The notes under the pieces were generated by a model. That model was given only the letters and a program-made list of their open reading frames with translations. It ran no database searches and was not told where the DNA came from. DNA of 13,678 nt from Clostridiaceae bacterium (GTDB lineage Bacteria > Bacillota > Clostridia > Saccharofermentanales > UBA5734): the NCBI GenBank assembly GCA_012519875.1, contig JAAYPL010000133.1, positions 1-13,678 of the forward strand. Direction: 5' to 3'. A program made the position numbers and the translations under genes. Shown here one piece after another: positions 6,155 through 13,376 of this stretch (positions are counted from its first letter, which is position 1; each line of letters begins with the position of its first letter).

Positions 6155-6631
6155 CTAATCCGGCCGACGACTCCGATCTTTCAGCCGCCTTTCGATTTCC
6201 CGGTCGGCCTGTTTTTTGGCCAGGCTTTCACGTTTATCATAGTTTTTCTTGCCTCGAGCCAGGCTGATCTCAACCTTGACCCGGCCACGCTTAAAATATA
6301 ATTTAGTCGGGATCAAGGTCAGCCCTTCCTGGCGAACAATGCCGAACAAGCGTAAAATTTCACGCTTGTGCATCAGCAGGCGCCGCTGCCGCATCGGATC
6401 ATGATTGTAACGGTTACCCTGCTCGTACGGGCTGATATGCATATTATATAACCAGAGTTCGCCCCCACTGATCGCAGCGTAGCTGTCATTCAGGTTGACC
6501 TTGCCCTGGCGAATCGACTTGACCTCGGTTCCGAAAAGCTCAATTCCGGCTTCCATCCGTTCTTCTATATAATAATCGTGATAGGCCTTGCGATTTTCGG
6601 CTATGAGCTTATTGCCCTTTTCGGTCGCCAT
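6155..6631 (-). CDS. smpB: SsrA-binding protein SmpB
   Basis: 158 aa, normal length. SmpB binds the tRNA-like part of tmRNA and positions it in the decoding centre of stalled ribosomes. Recognised by the N-terminal NRKAYHDYYIEERMEAGIEL, GTEVKSIRQGKVNLNDSYA, the strand ISPYEQGNRYNHDPMRQRRLL, KLYFKRGRVKVEI, LARGKKNYDKRE, and the basic C-terminal tail (about 130-158) that enters the mRNA channel. GGAGG is 6 nt before the ATG. Transcription is probably from a local promoter with TATAAA at 6659-6654 or TATAAG at 6670-6665, in a region with DnaA-box-like 9-mers. tsaD lies 206 bp upstream on the same strand. Its RNA partner ssrA is in the same window. Confidence 0.97.
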   Translation of the reverse strand: MATEKGNKLIAENRKAYHDYYIEERMEAGIELFGTEVKSIRQGKVNLNDSYAAISGGELWLYNMHISPYEQGNRYNHDPMRQRRLLMHKREILRLFGIVRQEGLTLIPTKLYFKRGRVKVEISLARGKKNYDKRESLAKKQADREIERRLKDRSRRPD

Positions 6632-6653
6632 CAGAAACCTCCGCTGAATTTTG

Positions 6654-6778
6654 TTTATACATTACTTATACACACTTTCCACAAGGTTATCCACAACATT
6701 ACGGGCCGTTAATCGGATTTTTTCCTTGATTTGACGGGATTAAGCTTGTTTTTTCTCTTGTTTTCCACATTTTGCACA
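6654..6778. promoter_or_regulatory. Cluster of DnaA-box-like 9-mers upstream of smpB
   Basis: All read the same way on the plus strand: TTATACACA at 6666-6674 (fits TTATNCACA), CTTTCCACA at 6675-6683 (two mismatches), TTATCCACA at 6687-6695 (perfect consensus), then after an AT-rich stretch TTTTCCACA at 6761-6769 and TTTTGCACA at 6770-6778, directly adjacent. The first and third boxes are 21 bp apart (two helical turns). Likely smpB -10 boxes overlap the left end. Such density is typical of replication origins or DnaA-regulated promoters. No dnaA, dnaN or rpmH is visible, so a regulatory or DnaA-titrating site is the more careful reading. Confidence 0.55.
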
Positions 6779-6818
6779 TAATGCATATTTTCGTCGATCG
6801 TTGAATAGACACCTTAAA

Positions 6819-6840
6819 TGATGGCGGTTTGCGGCCATCA
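6819..6840 (-). terminator. Possible weak terminator at the end of tsaD
   Basis: TGATGGC/GCCATCA (7 bp, 8-nt loop) starts at the tsaD stop codon; the downstream minus strand reads only TTTAAGG. The hairpin is clear but termination efficiency is doubtful. Confidence 0.4.
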
Positions 6841-7914
6841 AATTGATTCATCCCGGGACTCGGAATCCGCATATCGGCCGCTTGGCAATTCCAAGGACGC
6901 CATGGCATTGAGGGATAACTCATCACGACGTCCGGCCTTGTAGGCATAATAACCGGCCGAGGCAATCATCGCAGCATTGTCGGTGCACAGCCAAAGGGGC
7001 GGATAGGTCAACACAACGCCGGCAGCGGCAGCCCGGTCGGCCATGCAACGGCGCAGGCAGCTGTTTGCCGCCACACCGCCGGCCAGTGTCAAGCGTTTGA
7101 GACCGGTCTGCTCCAAGGCCTGAAACGTGTGATCGACCAGAACATCAACGATGGCCTGCTGATAAGTCGCGGCAAAATCCTGCAGACTGATCACGTCCCA
7201 CACTTCCCGACCGGCCTTGCAGGCCTGCTGCCGGAAACGATTAAACCGGTTGAGTGCGGCGGTTTTAAGTCCGCTGAAGGAAAAATCCGGACTGTCGGCA
7301 AAATGGGTGCGGGGCAAAGCAAAGGCGTCGGTTCGGCCGCCTTCGGCCGCACGATCGATCAACGGCCCCCCGGGATAGCCCAGGCCGATGGCCCGTGCGA
7401 TTTTGTCAAAGGCTTCGCCGGCGGCATCATCCCGGGTGCGAGCCAGGATGGTGTTGTGCCCGTAATCCTCCACCGACACCAGATGACTGTGAGCGCCGGA
7501 AACAACCAAACAAAGGAAAGGAGGCTGCAGGTCAGGATCGGCCAAATAGTTTGCCGCCATATGGCCTTCAATGTGATGGACACCGATCAAGGGTTTGCCG
7601 GCGGCCCATGCCAATCCCTTGGCCGCCGAAAGGCCGACCAACAAGGCACCAACCAGACCGGGGCCGTAGGTGACGGCGATCGCCGAAAGATCAGCCGGAG
7701 TTTTCCCGGCTTCCTCCAACGCCCGGTCGACGACCGGCAAAATGGCCTCCACATGCATGCGCGAGGCGATTTCCGGCACAACTCCGCCATAGGCACTGTG
7801 CAGGTCGGCTTGACTGGCGATGACCGAAGACAGGACCACCCGTCCGTCGGCCACAACAGCGGCGGCGGTCTCGTCACAGGAAGATTCGATGCCCAGGATC
7901 AGATCGGACGTCAT
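6838..7914 (-). CDS. tsaD: tRNA N6-adenosine threonylcarbamoyltransferase TsaD
   Basis: 358 aa, normal for the Kae1/TsaD family. With TsaB and TsaE it moves the threonylcarbamoyl group from TC-AMP to A37 of ANN-decoding tRNAs (t6A). Visible signatures: ILGIESSCDETAAAVV at 6-21, YGGVVPEIASRMH at 42-54, YGPGLVGALLVGLSAAKGLA, the metal site HHIEGH with His114 and His118, FSFSGLKTA, LAGGVAANSCLR, and CTDNAAMIA whose Asp completes the metal site. The usual SGGHT loop reads SGAHS here, a mild substitution near the nucleotide site. GAGGGAG is 8 nt before the ATG. It lies 22 bp behind uppP and is probably co-transcribed with it. tsaB and tsaE are not in the window. Confidence 0.97.
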   Translation of the reverse strand: MTSDLILGIESSCDETAAAVVADGRVVLSSVIASQADLHSAYGGVVPEIASRMHVEAILPVVDRALEEAGKTPADLSAIAVTYGPGLVGALLVGLSAAKGLAWAAGKPLIGVHHIEGHMAANYLADPDLQPPFLCLVVSGAHSHLVSVEDYGHNTILARTRDDAAGEAFDKIARAIGLGYPGGPLIDRAAEGGRTDAFALPRTHFADSPDFSFSGLKTAALNRFNRFRQQACKAGREVWDVISLQDFAATYQQAIVDVLVDHTFQALEQTGLKRLTLAGGVAANSCLRRCMADRAAAAGVVLTYPPLWLCTDNAAMIASAGYYAYKAGRRDELSLNAMASLELPSGRYADSESRDESI

Positions 7915-7936
7915 AACAGCTGCTCCCTCTCAAAGT

Positions 7937-8734
7937 TCACACAAAAATAAAATGTGTCAGGTTCTGGTCGATCAGCACAAGAACACCGAGGATCGCCACA
8001 TAAATCGCGCAGTAGAGAAATCCCCGCCGATTGAGCTTGCGCAGCATGAATTCCATCACCAGATAACCCGATATCGCCGCAGCCAGCACACCGGCAATGA
8101 CATTGCCGATACCCAGATCCAGCAGTGCGGCGCCTCCACCCTTGATCAGCTTAAACAAATCCAGCAAAAAACCGCCAAGAATGACCGGAATAGCCATCAA
8201 AAAAGAAAAGCGAATGGCTTTTTCCCGTTGGATGCCGCTGAGCATCAGCGCGGTAATGGTCGTACCGGATCGCGAAATGCCCGGTACAATCGCCACAGCC
8301 TGGCCGATGCCGCCGATCAGGGCCTCAGGGTAGCCGATCTCGCGATCCGGATCGCTTTTACGGCGCCAAAGCAAGGAAATACAAAGAATAACCGCCGTGG
8401 CCAGGAAGGAATATCCCAACATACCGCCGCCGAAAAGCCGATCGATCCAATCGCCCAGCAAGAGAGCCGCCAAAACCGCCGGAACCGTGGCCACAAGCAG
8501 CAGCCATGTTTTTTTAGCAAAAATATCTCGTAAAATGGCGCCGATTTCCCGCCGCATGACCGCAAAAACCGAAATCAGGGTGCCGACGTGCAGCAAGGTG
8601 GCCAGTGAAAGCATTGCCGCCTCGTCAATCGCAAAGATCCGTCCAAAAAGGGTCAGGTGCCCCGAGCTGCTGACCGGCAGAAACTCGGTAACACCCTGAA
8701 TTAAACCCAAAAGAAGCGCTTCGATAAAACTCAT
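7937..8734 (-). CDS. uppP: Undecaprenyl-diphosphatase UppP (BacA family)
   Basis: 265 aa, polytopic with about eight hydrophobic segments. It dephosphorylates undecaprenyl pyrophosphate on the outer face of the membrane to recycle the lipid carrier for peptidoglycan and wall polymers, and can confer bacitracin tolerance. Family motifs: QGVTEFLPVSSSGHL at 13-27, with Glu17, the Ser cluster and His26, and PGISRSGTTI with the catalytic Arg at about 153. The position of the first Glu in E. coli BacA is Gln13 here, a change also seen in other Bacillota members. GGAGG lies 9 nt before the ATG. It is the first gene of an operon with tsaD; a minus-strand TAGAAT at 8768-8763 is a possible -10 box but lacks a clear -35. 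Its product supplies the carrier used by LCP substrates. Confidence 0.96.
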   Translation of the reverse strand: MSFIEALLLGLIQGVTEFLPVSSSGHLTLFGRIFAIDEAAMLSLATLLHVGTLISVFAVMRREIGAILRDIFAKKTWLLLVATVPAVLAALLLGDWIDRLFGGGMLGYSFLATAVILCISLLWRRKSDPDREIGYPEALIGGIGQAVAIVPGISRSGTTITALMLSGIQREKAIRFSFLMAIPVILGGFLLDLFKLIKGGGAALLDLGIGNVIAGVLAAAISGYLVMEFMLRKLNRRGFLYCAIYVAILGVLVLIDQNLTHFIFV

Positions 8735-8788
8735 ATTGGTTATCCTCCGACTATTGTTCTCAATTCTACCACAACAGGCACCCTCGCG

Positions 8789-8797
8789 TGCTATAAT
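8789..8797 (+). promoter_or_regulatory. Extended -10 promoter of the hydrolase-like gene
   Basis: TGCTATAAT with a perfect -10 (8792-8797) preceded by TG; no usable -35 at 17 bp. The start near 8804 gives a leader of about 28 nt. The uppP start is divergent, 97 bp away. Confidence 0.65.
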
Positions 8798-8831
8798 TTA
8801 AGATTGATGAAACAATAACGAGGAGCACAGC

Positions 8832-9902
8832 ATGCCCATTAAATCCAGCATCAGCCATGTGCGTACCAAGCGACGATTGCCGGGGCGCATCCGCCTGATT
8901 GCCGCCCTTCTCTCGGTCATTGCCCTGATCATGATTCTGGTTGCGGTTCTTGCCTTTACCCGGGCCAATCAGCTGATGCGTCGTCCGGCCGAGCCGCTGG
9001 AGACATTCAGCAGCAACATTCTGCCGTCCTTTACGCCGGTCAGCTTCCCGTCCCTTGACAACCAAACCCGGCTCTACGGCTGGTTTTTTACGCCGAAAGA
9101 TCCACCGGTCAGCACCATCATTCTGGTTCATGATCAAGGGCGCAATCGCCTGCAATTCGGTCTGGACAGCGCCGAGCTTTATCGTTTCCTGCTGGATCGC
9201 GGTTTTTGTGTAATGGCCTTCGACTTGCGGCGCAGCGGGGAATCCGACGGGGAACTGGCCGGCTTCGGCTATGCCGAATGGGCCGATGTGCTGGCAGCCA
9301 TCCGCTATGTACGACAAAACGCGGCAACGCGAGACGTGCTGCTCTTCGGCTTTGGCACCGGTACAGCGGCATCGCTCTTGGCTTTGGAGCAGCTTCCGCC
9401 GCCGGGCACTCTACGCGCGGCGGCAAACGGACAACCGGCGGCCGGGAAAAACCTGGAGACCTATCCGGAAGACATCCGTAAATTGGATTTCGATCAAAGT
9501 TACATCCGCGGACTCTTGTTGGATACGCCTTGCAGCTCCGCGGATGAATACATCCGGGCCCATGTTCGCGAAAGCCGCCAATGGGGCAGTCAATTGCTGC
9601 AACATGTCATTCCCCTTGCGATCCGCATCGCTTCGGGTCATGTGAACAACGGAAGCACCGGACTGATCACGGCTTTGACCCGAAGCCAGATTCCGGTTTT
9701 CCTGGCTTATAGCAGGGAAACCACCCGTGTCAGTCCTGAATCGGTCGCCCGGATCGTGGACGAGCGTCTGCGCCTGCAAGCCGACACCACCACGGTCTTC
9801 GCCACTGCCGAGCCGGGCTACGTCAACGGTTTTTCCGCTGATCGGGAAAACTATCTGAAGGCGCTGGAAGAATATTTGGAGCCGATCGCAAGCGCCCGAT
9901 AG
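8832..9902 (+). CDS. Membrane-anchored alpha/beta-hydrolase fold protein, catalytic triad apparently lost
   Basis: 356 aa: basic N-terminus, one membrane segment (about 19-43), then an extracellular alpha/beta-hydrolase fold like the clostridial YqkD-type proteins. Fold landmarks are clear: TRLYGWFFTP, IILVHDQGRNR at 96-106 (oxyanion-loop HG replaced by HD), GFCVMAFDLRRSGESDG at 124-140, and GYAEWADVLAAIRYVR. The nucleophile elbow reads GFGTG, so Gly175 stands where GxSxG has Ser. The acid strand IPVFLAYSRETTRVSP has Thr297 where the family has Asp. The His position near the C-terminus reads EPGYVNGF, with Gly329-Tyr330 in place of His. An insert (about 190-222) follows the elbow. The frame is intact, the start has GAGGAG 6 nt upstream, and the promoter is good. 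It is therefore more likely a conserved non-enzymatic, binding or structural protein than a decaying gene. It is convergent with the AarF gene (19 bp gap). Confidence 0.85.
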   Translation: MPIKSSISHVRTKRRLPGRIRLIAALLSVIALIMILVAVLAFTRANQLMRRPAEPLETFSSNILPSFTPVSFPSLDNQTRLYGWFFTPKDPPVSTIILVHDQGRNRLQFGLDSAELYRFLLDRGFCVMAFDLRRSGESDGELAGFGYAEWADVLAAIRYVRQNAATRDVLLFGFGTGTAASLLALEQLPPPGTLRAAANGQPAAGKNLETYPEDIRKLDFDQSYIRGLLLDTPCSSADEYIRAHVRESRQWGSQLLQHVIPLAIRIASGHVNNGSTGLITALTRSQIPVFLAYSRETTRVSPESVARIVDERLRLQADTTTVFATAEPGYVNGFSADRENYLKALEEYLEPIASAR

Positions 9903-9921
9903 GCTCCCCCCTTTGATTCAT

Positions 9922-11637
9922 TCAGAATTTTTTGGTCCGGAAGATCGAAATGATCAGCGCAACAATGATCACAGCCGCGACAACGAGCGATGCCCGCAGG
10001 ATAATCGCGTTGAGGCGCAACAATGACGGTTCATTGCCGGCCGCCAGACCGGAACCGACAATAATGCCGGCGACGATCAGGCTGACCGCCAAAAGGACGA
10101 TGCTGAAGGACAATCGGTTGGATATGCGGTCAAAGTGCTTTTGCACCTTGTCAATATCTTTGAGATCAAATCGGATATCGTAATCATCTTCCTCCAGCTT
10201 TTGGAGAAAACCCAAAAGAATAGGGGGCGCTTGCTGCAGCAGGGCTTTCATGTCGCCGGCGCCGCGTTGCAGGTCATTGCCCAGCTCCTCCAGGGAAAAA
10301 CCGCGACGAACCAAACGGGCGGCCAAGGGCTGCATAATGACCAAAAGATTGACATCCGGATCCAGTTTCTCCGTGATGCCTTGCAACGTGATCAAAACCT
10401 TGGCAATCAAGGTCATTTCCCCCGGGATCCGGATCTTGTGACGATAGGCCAGCTGAAAAATTTCAGCGATCAGCGGACCGAGTTGGATTTCGGAAATCGG
10501 GATGGACAAATACGCGTCAAGCAGATGGTCGATCTCTCTTTCGAACTTTCGTAAACTGACCCGCCTCTTCAAAGTATCCAGATCAACGATGGCCTCGGTC
10601 ACCCGATAGCTGTTTTTACCGGCGATGCCGATAAAGAGATTGGACAACACCTTTTTCTTTTTTTCACTGAGCTCGCCCACCATCCCCAAATCCAGGAAGA
10701 AAATCCGGCCGTCCTCCCCCACCAGCAGGTTGCCCGGATGAGGGTCGGCATGAAAAAATCCATCCTCAAGAACCTGAAAAACAATATCCTGGCATAAACG
10801 GATCGCCAACTCGGATCGGTCGATACCGGCCTTTTCCAGTTCATCAATCTGGTTGATGCGGATGCCGACGACGCAGTCCATGGTCAAAACCCGGTCGGTG
10901 GTGTAGATCCAGCGAATAACCGGTACGGAAACCCCCTGTGCCTGATCCTTCGACGGACGCGCGCTGAAATTGCGCCGGAAACGATCGGCGTTGGCACCCT
11001 CTTTGCGAAAGTCCAGCTCATTCATGAGTGTCCGTTCGAGCTGGGCCATCATGCCGGAAAAATCGTAGAGATCCCCATAGGAGGTGCGGTTGACGACAAA
11101 TCCGACCAGATCCTTGAGGATGCTCAAATCGGTTTCAATGCCGGCTTTGATGCCCGGGCGCTGAACCTTGACCACAACGGTCCGGCCGGTCGGCAGACCG
11201 GCGCGATGGACCTGAGACAAAGAAGCCGCGGCGATCGGTTCCGGATCGATCCAGGCAAAAACATCTTCCATCGGCTGGCCGAATTCGCTTTCGATGACCT
11301 GACGCACGTCGGCAAAGGGAAAAGGATTGGCAGAATCCTGCAATTTTTCCAATTCACCGGCGATTTCCGGCGAAAAAATATCGGGACGAGTACTGAGAAT
11401 CTGGCCGATCTTGACAAAAGTCGGTCCCAATTGCTCACAGGACAAACGCAGCCGCTCTCCCACCGACAGCCGGGCGTTGGCGGCGGCTTCGACGCTTCCC
11501 GGATCCAGCTTGCGGTGACGTAAGTGCAAATAGCCGAAAATGCCCAGTTGCTCCAAAAGCAAGCCGAAGCCGTTGCTGACCAGAACACCGATGATCTGTC
11601 GGTAGCGCCGCCAATGAAGACGTCGATTGCCTCTCAT
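9922..11637 (-). CDS. AarF/ABC1/UbiB-family atypical kinase
   Basis: 571 aa. UbiB/ABC1 proteins are membrane-associated protein-kinase-like ATPases; in ubiquinone or menaquinone organisms they support quinone or lipid handling, and in clostridia the role is unclear. Motifs in order: KIGQ at 76-79 (diagnostic KxGQ), Ala-rich nucleotide loop IAAASLSQVHRA at 135-146, VVVKVQRPG with Lys157, LDFRKEGANA at 208-217, FHADPHPGN at 295-303 (catalytic loop) and LDLG at 315-318 (metal site). Two hydrophobic helices close the protein (about 511-531 and 546-566), placing it on the membrane. All key residues are present, so it should be active as an ATPase or kinase. GAGG lies 5 nt before the ATG. The phasin-like gene is 50 bp upstream, an arrangement I recall from other Clostridia. 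No clear terminator follows in the 19-bp convergent gap. Confidence 0.94.
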   Translation of the reverse strand: MRGNRRLHWRRYRQIIGVLVSNGFGLLLEQLGIFGYLHLRHRKLDPGSVEAAANARLSVGERLRLSCEQLGPTFVKIGQILSTRPDIFSPEIAGELEKLQDSANPFPFADVRQVIESEFGQPMEDVFAWIDPEPIAAASLSQVHRAGLPTGRTVVVKVQRPGIKAGIETDLSILKDLVGFVVNRTSYGDLYDFSGMMAQLERTLMNELDFRKEGANADRFRRNFSARPSKDQAQGVSVPVIRWIYTTDRVLTMDCVVGIRINQIDELEKAGIDRSELAIRLCQDIVFQVLEDGFFHADPHPGNLLVGEDGRIFFLDLGMVGELSEKKKKVLSNLFIGIAGKNSYRVTEAIVDLDTLKRRVSLRKFEREIDHLLDAYLSIPISEIQLGPLIAEIFQLAYRHKIRIPGEMTLIAKVLITLQGITEKLDPDVNLLVIMQPLAARLVRRGFSLEELGNDLQRGAGDMKALLQQAPPILLGFLQKLEEDDYDIRFDLKDIDKVQKHFDRISNRLSFSIVLLAVSLIVAGIIVGSGLAAGNEPSLLRLNAIILRASLVVAAVIIVALIISIFRTKKF

Positions 11638-11687
11638 GGTGTCCTCACCCTTTCATCGCCGATCGAAACCGACGGAAAACACAGCTT

Positions 11688-12026
11688 TTAATCGGCATTT
11701 TCGGGATTGTCCGTGTCGGCGGATGCCGAGCCCAAACCGGCCTCGCGCAGAGCGGCGGCGATCTGTTCCCGGACATCCTGCTTCCGGACCAGATCCATTT
11801 TGTCCAGAACCGCGGCGACCTCATCCTGAATCAGTTTTTTCAATTCAACCCGCTGATCTTCGCCCTTTTTGAGCATGTCGGCCGCCAATTGCCGGGCATC
11901 TTTTCCGGCGATCTCGCCTTTTTGGACCATCTCCTCCACCAGGGCCTCGATTTTTTCACGGGACCAAGCGGCGATGCCCAAACCGAAATTCATGGTTTTT
12001 TCAATAAAATCTTTAATTTCACTCAT
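11688..12026 (-). CDS. Phasin-like (PhaI/COG3937-type) coiled-coil protein
   Basis: 112 aa. It resembles the small proteins annotated as phasin family or polyhydroxyalkanoate synthesis regulator in clostridia: a start with FGLGIAAWSREKIEALVEEMVQKGEI (about 14-39), then KDARQLAADMLKKGE, and a heptad-patterned charged helix to about residue 95, with an acidic disordered tail. No enzyme motif, signal peptide or membrane segment. Known relatives bind granule surfaces or act as coiled-coil adaptors; no PHA synthase is in the window, so the name does not prove a PHA role. GGGAGG lies 7-8 nt before the ATG. The gene heads a two-gene unit with the AarF kinase and may be its partner. Confidence 0.78.
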   Translation of the reverse strand: MSEIKDFIEKTMNFGLGIAAWSREKIEALVEEMVQKGEIAGKDARQLAADMLKKGEDQRVELKKLIQDEVAAVLDKMDLVRKQDVREQIAAALREAGLGSASADTDNPENAD

Positions 12027-12058
12027 GATGAATCCCTCCCGATTTACCTTGAATCAAC

Positions 12059-12081
12059 AAAAAGCCACCGGCAGGTCCGGT
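12059..12081 (-). terminator. Terminator-like hairpin at the promoter of the phasin-like gene
   Basis: ACCGG/CCGGT (12081-12077 and 12071-12067, 5-nt loop), then GGC and five T (12063-12059). It can end transcripts of the unknown gene upstream (stop at 12114). It also begins at the predicted +1 of the next promoter, so new transcripts would start with it. The stem is short. Confidence 0.5.
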
Positions 12082-12088
12082 CAATCTG

Positions 12089-12097
12089 ATTATAGCA
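12089..12097 (-). promoter_or_regulatory. Extended -10 promoter of the phasin-like/AarF unit
   Basis: Minus-strand TGCTATAAT (12097-12089) with a perfect -10 and no good -35. Predicted start near 12082, at the first base of a hairpin. Confidence 0.65.
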
Positions 12098-12113
12098 CAG
12101 CGGCGTCCGATGC

Positions 12114-13352
12114 TTACATCCCGTTGCGGGTAGTTTTTAATTGTTCGGCAATAAAATCCCGGGAATAGAGCAAATTAACCGCATCCAGCGAAAGACTGAC
12201 CACATTGTGCCGATCGCCCGTCAGCATCACATCACGTGCCGTCCTTACAGGCATGGGCGGGTTGCTCAGCGACATGTCCGGTGATTTGTTGTCCAGAAGA
12301 AGCCGGAAAGCAGGCAGATCATAGTAATACAGCTGAAATTCGTCCTCCGAGCTATCTGCCAGCACAAAGTGATCAAAGACCAAAACCAGGGTTTGATCGT
12401 CCCAACGCAGGACTTCGCGGATCTTGCAATGGTCGCACTGCCGATAAAAGAAAACCTTGCGCGGCTGGTCGGCAACGTGGCTCCGGAGTCTGTCAACCAT
12501 GGTCCAATGATGGAAACGCGCTGTAACCTCCTGGTCTAAATAATCCCAGAATCCGGGTTCGGCCGCATGGTCCGGCACAGGGGCAAACTGCTGCCGGTAC
12601 GGTCGCGGCGGCCCGAACATTTCCAGCAAAGCCTGATTCACAGGCCGCCAAATCTCCTCCAGCCGATCCTGTGCAAAATAGCCGCCGACCAATTCAATCT
12701 GGATGGCCGGTTGGTTGATGCGTACAGCGTGGACAAAGCTCTTGCTGTTTTGAGCCAGACCCTGTTGCGAACAGTGTTTAAAATAATGCGCCAACAAAGC
12801 CGCGGCAAAGGGGCTTTCCGGCAGGATGTTCATTTCGATCAGGTAGGCGGCCAGCAAAACATCCTGGTCGTCCGCAAGGTCGGCGCCCCATCTCTCCGGC
12901 AGGGTATCGTCAATGGCCGGTAAATCAGCAACCCGGGCAATCCCGCGCAGATAAGGGGGATCGCCTGCTTTCTCCGCCGGGGTGTCGATCATCGTTTCCA
13001 GCAGCCGGTTCATCCGATCATTGGGAAAATGATGTTGAAAAAAGGCCCAGCCGATTTCGGCAAGGGAGGGTGTCAAACGTTTGCGCAGGATATGCAAAAG
13101 CCGTGGCACCAGCTCCCGGCTTTCTTCTCCGGAAGCCATCAGCAGGGCGCCAAACAAATCATTGAGGCGGTTTCTCGGCAACAATACCGTGAAGGATTCC
13201 AGTTGATCCCGGTCATCACAGGCAGCCACATCGCGCAAAAGATCCAGGGCGGCCTGCTGATCAAAGTTGCTGGACAACTCCTCGGGGAGGGCCACCTGAC
13301 GGCTGATCTGCCGACTGATATGATGGAGCCGGGTATCCGGCACTTGCAGCAT
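12114..13352 (-). CDS. Protein of unknown function, 412 aa
   Basis: I do not recognise a family. The frame is open from a GTG at 13364, but GAGG 6 nt before the ATG at 13352 supports that ATG. The protein is soluble, with no signal peptide or membrane helix. The first ~200 residues look all-helical, with repeat-like pieces (DQLESFTVLLP, ESRELVPRLLHILRKRL, LAEIGWAFFQHHFPND). A C-terminal part (about 270-370) looks like a mixed or beta-rich domain: FWDYLDQEVTARFHHWTMVDRL, a CxxC pair at Cys306/Cys309 (QCDHCKIRE), REVLRWDDQTLVLVFDHF, and FQLYYYDL. The CxxC could bind metal but no second pair is obvious. The gene lies 24 bp behind the gene that leaves the window, so they are very likely one operon; a partner of that helical, possibly motor-like protein is the best contextual guess. 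Confidence 0.85.
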   Translation of the reverse strand: MLQVPDTRLHHISRQISRQVALPEELSSNFDQQAALDLLRDVAACDDRDQLESFTVLLPRNRLNDLFGALLMASGEESRELVPRLLHILRKRLTPSLAEIGWAFFQHHFPNDRMNRLLETMIDTPAEKAGDPPYLRGIARVADLPAIDDTLPERWGADLADDQDVLLAAYLIEMNILPESPFAAALLAHYFKHCSQQGLAQNSKSFVHAVRINQPAIQIELVGGYFAQDRLEEIWRPVNQALLEMFGPPRPYRQQFAPVPDHAAEPGFWDYLDQEVTARFHHWTMVDRLRSHVADQPRKVFFYRQCDHCKIREVLRWDDQTLVLVFDHFVLADSSEDEFQLYYYDLPAFRLLLDNKSPDMSLSNPPMPVRTARDVMLTGDRHNVVSLSLDAVNLLYSRDFIAEQLKTTRNGM

Positions 13353-13376
13353 GGCTGTCCTCACCTCAAAAACAAA

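Noticed and set aside
6654..6778. Calling the DnaA-box cluster the chromosomal oriC
   Set aside because: None of dnaA, dnaN, recF, rpmH or gidA/parAB is nearby and no clear DNA-unwinding trio motif was identified; only a candidate DnaA-binding region is claimed.
7129..7950. Long plus-strand frame opposite tsaD
   Set aside because: Antisense to a fully conserved tsaD; composition (Gly/Gln/Arg-rich) and lack of a ribosome site mark it as a shadow.
12114..13352. Identity of the 412-aa protein as ZorC (EH-signature domain)
   Set aside because: The expected RxxFW...Y followed by an E-W/F-S-H-type motif is not visible; only loose resemblance (FWDYLD, helical N-half) exists. Kept as unknown.
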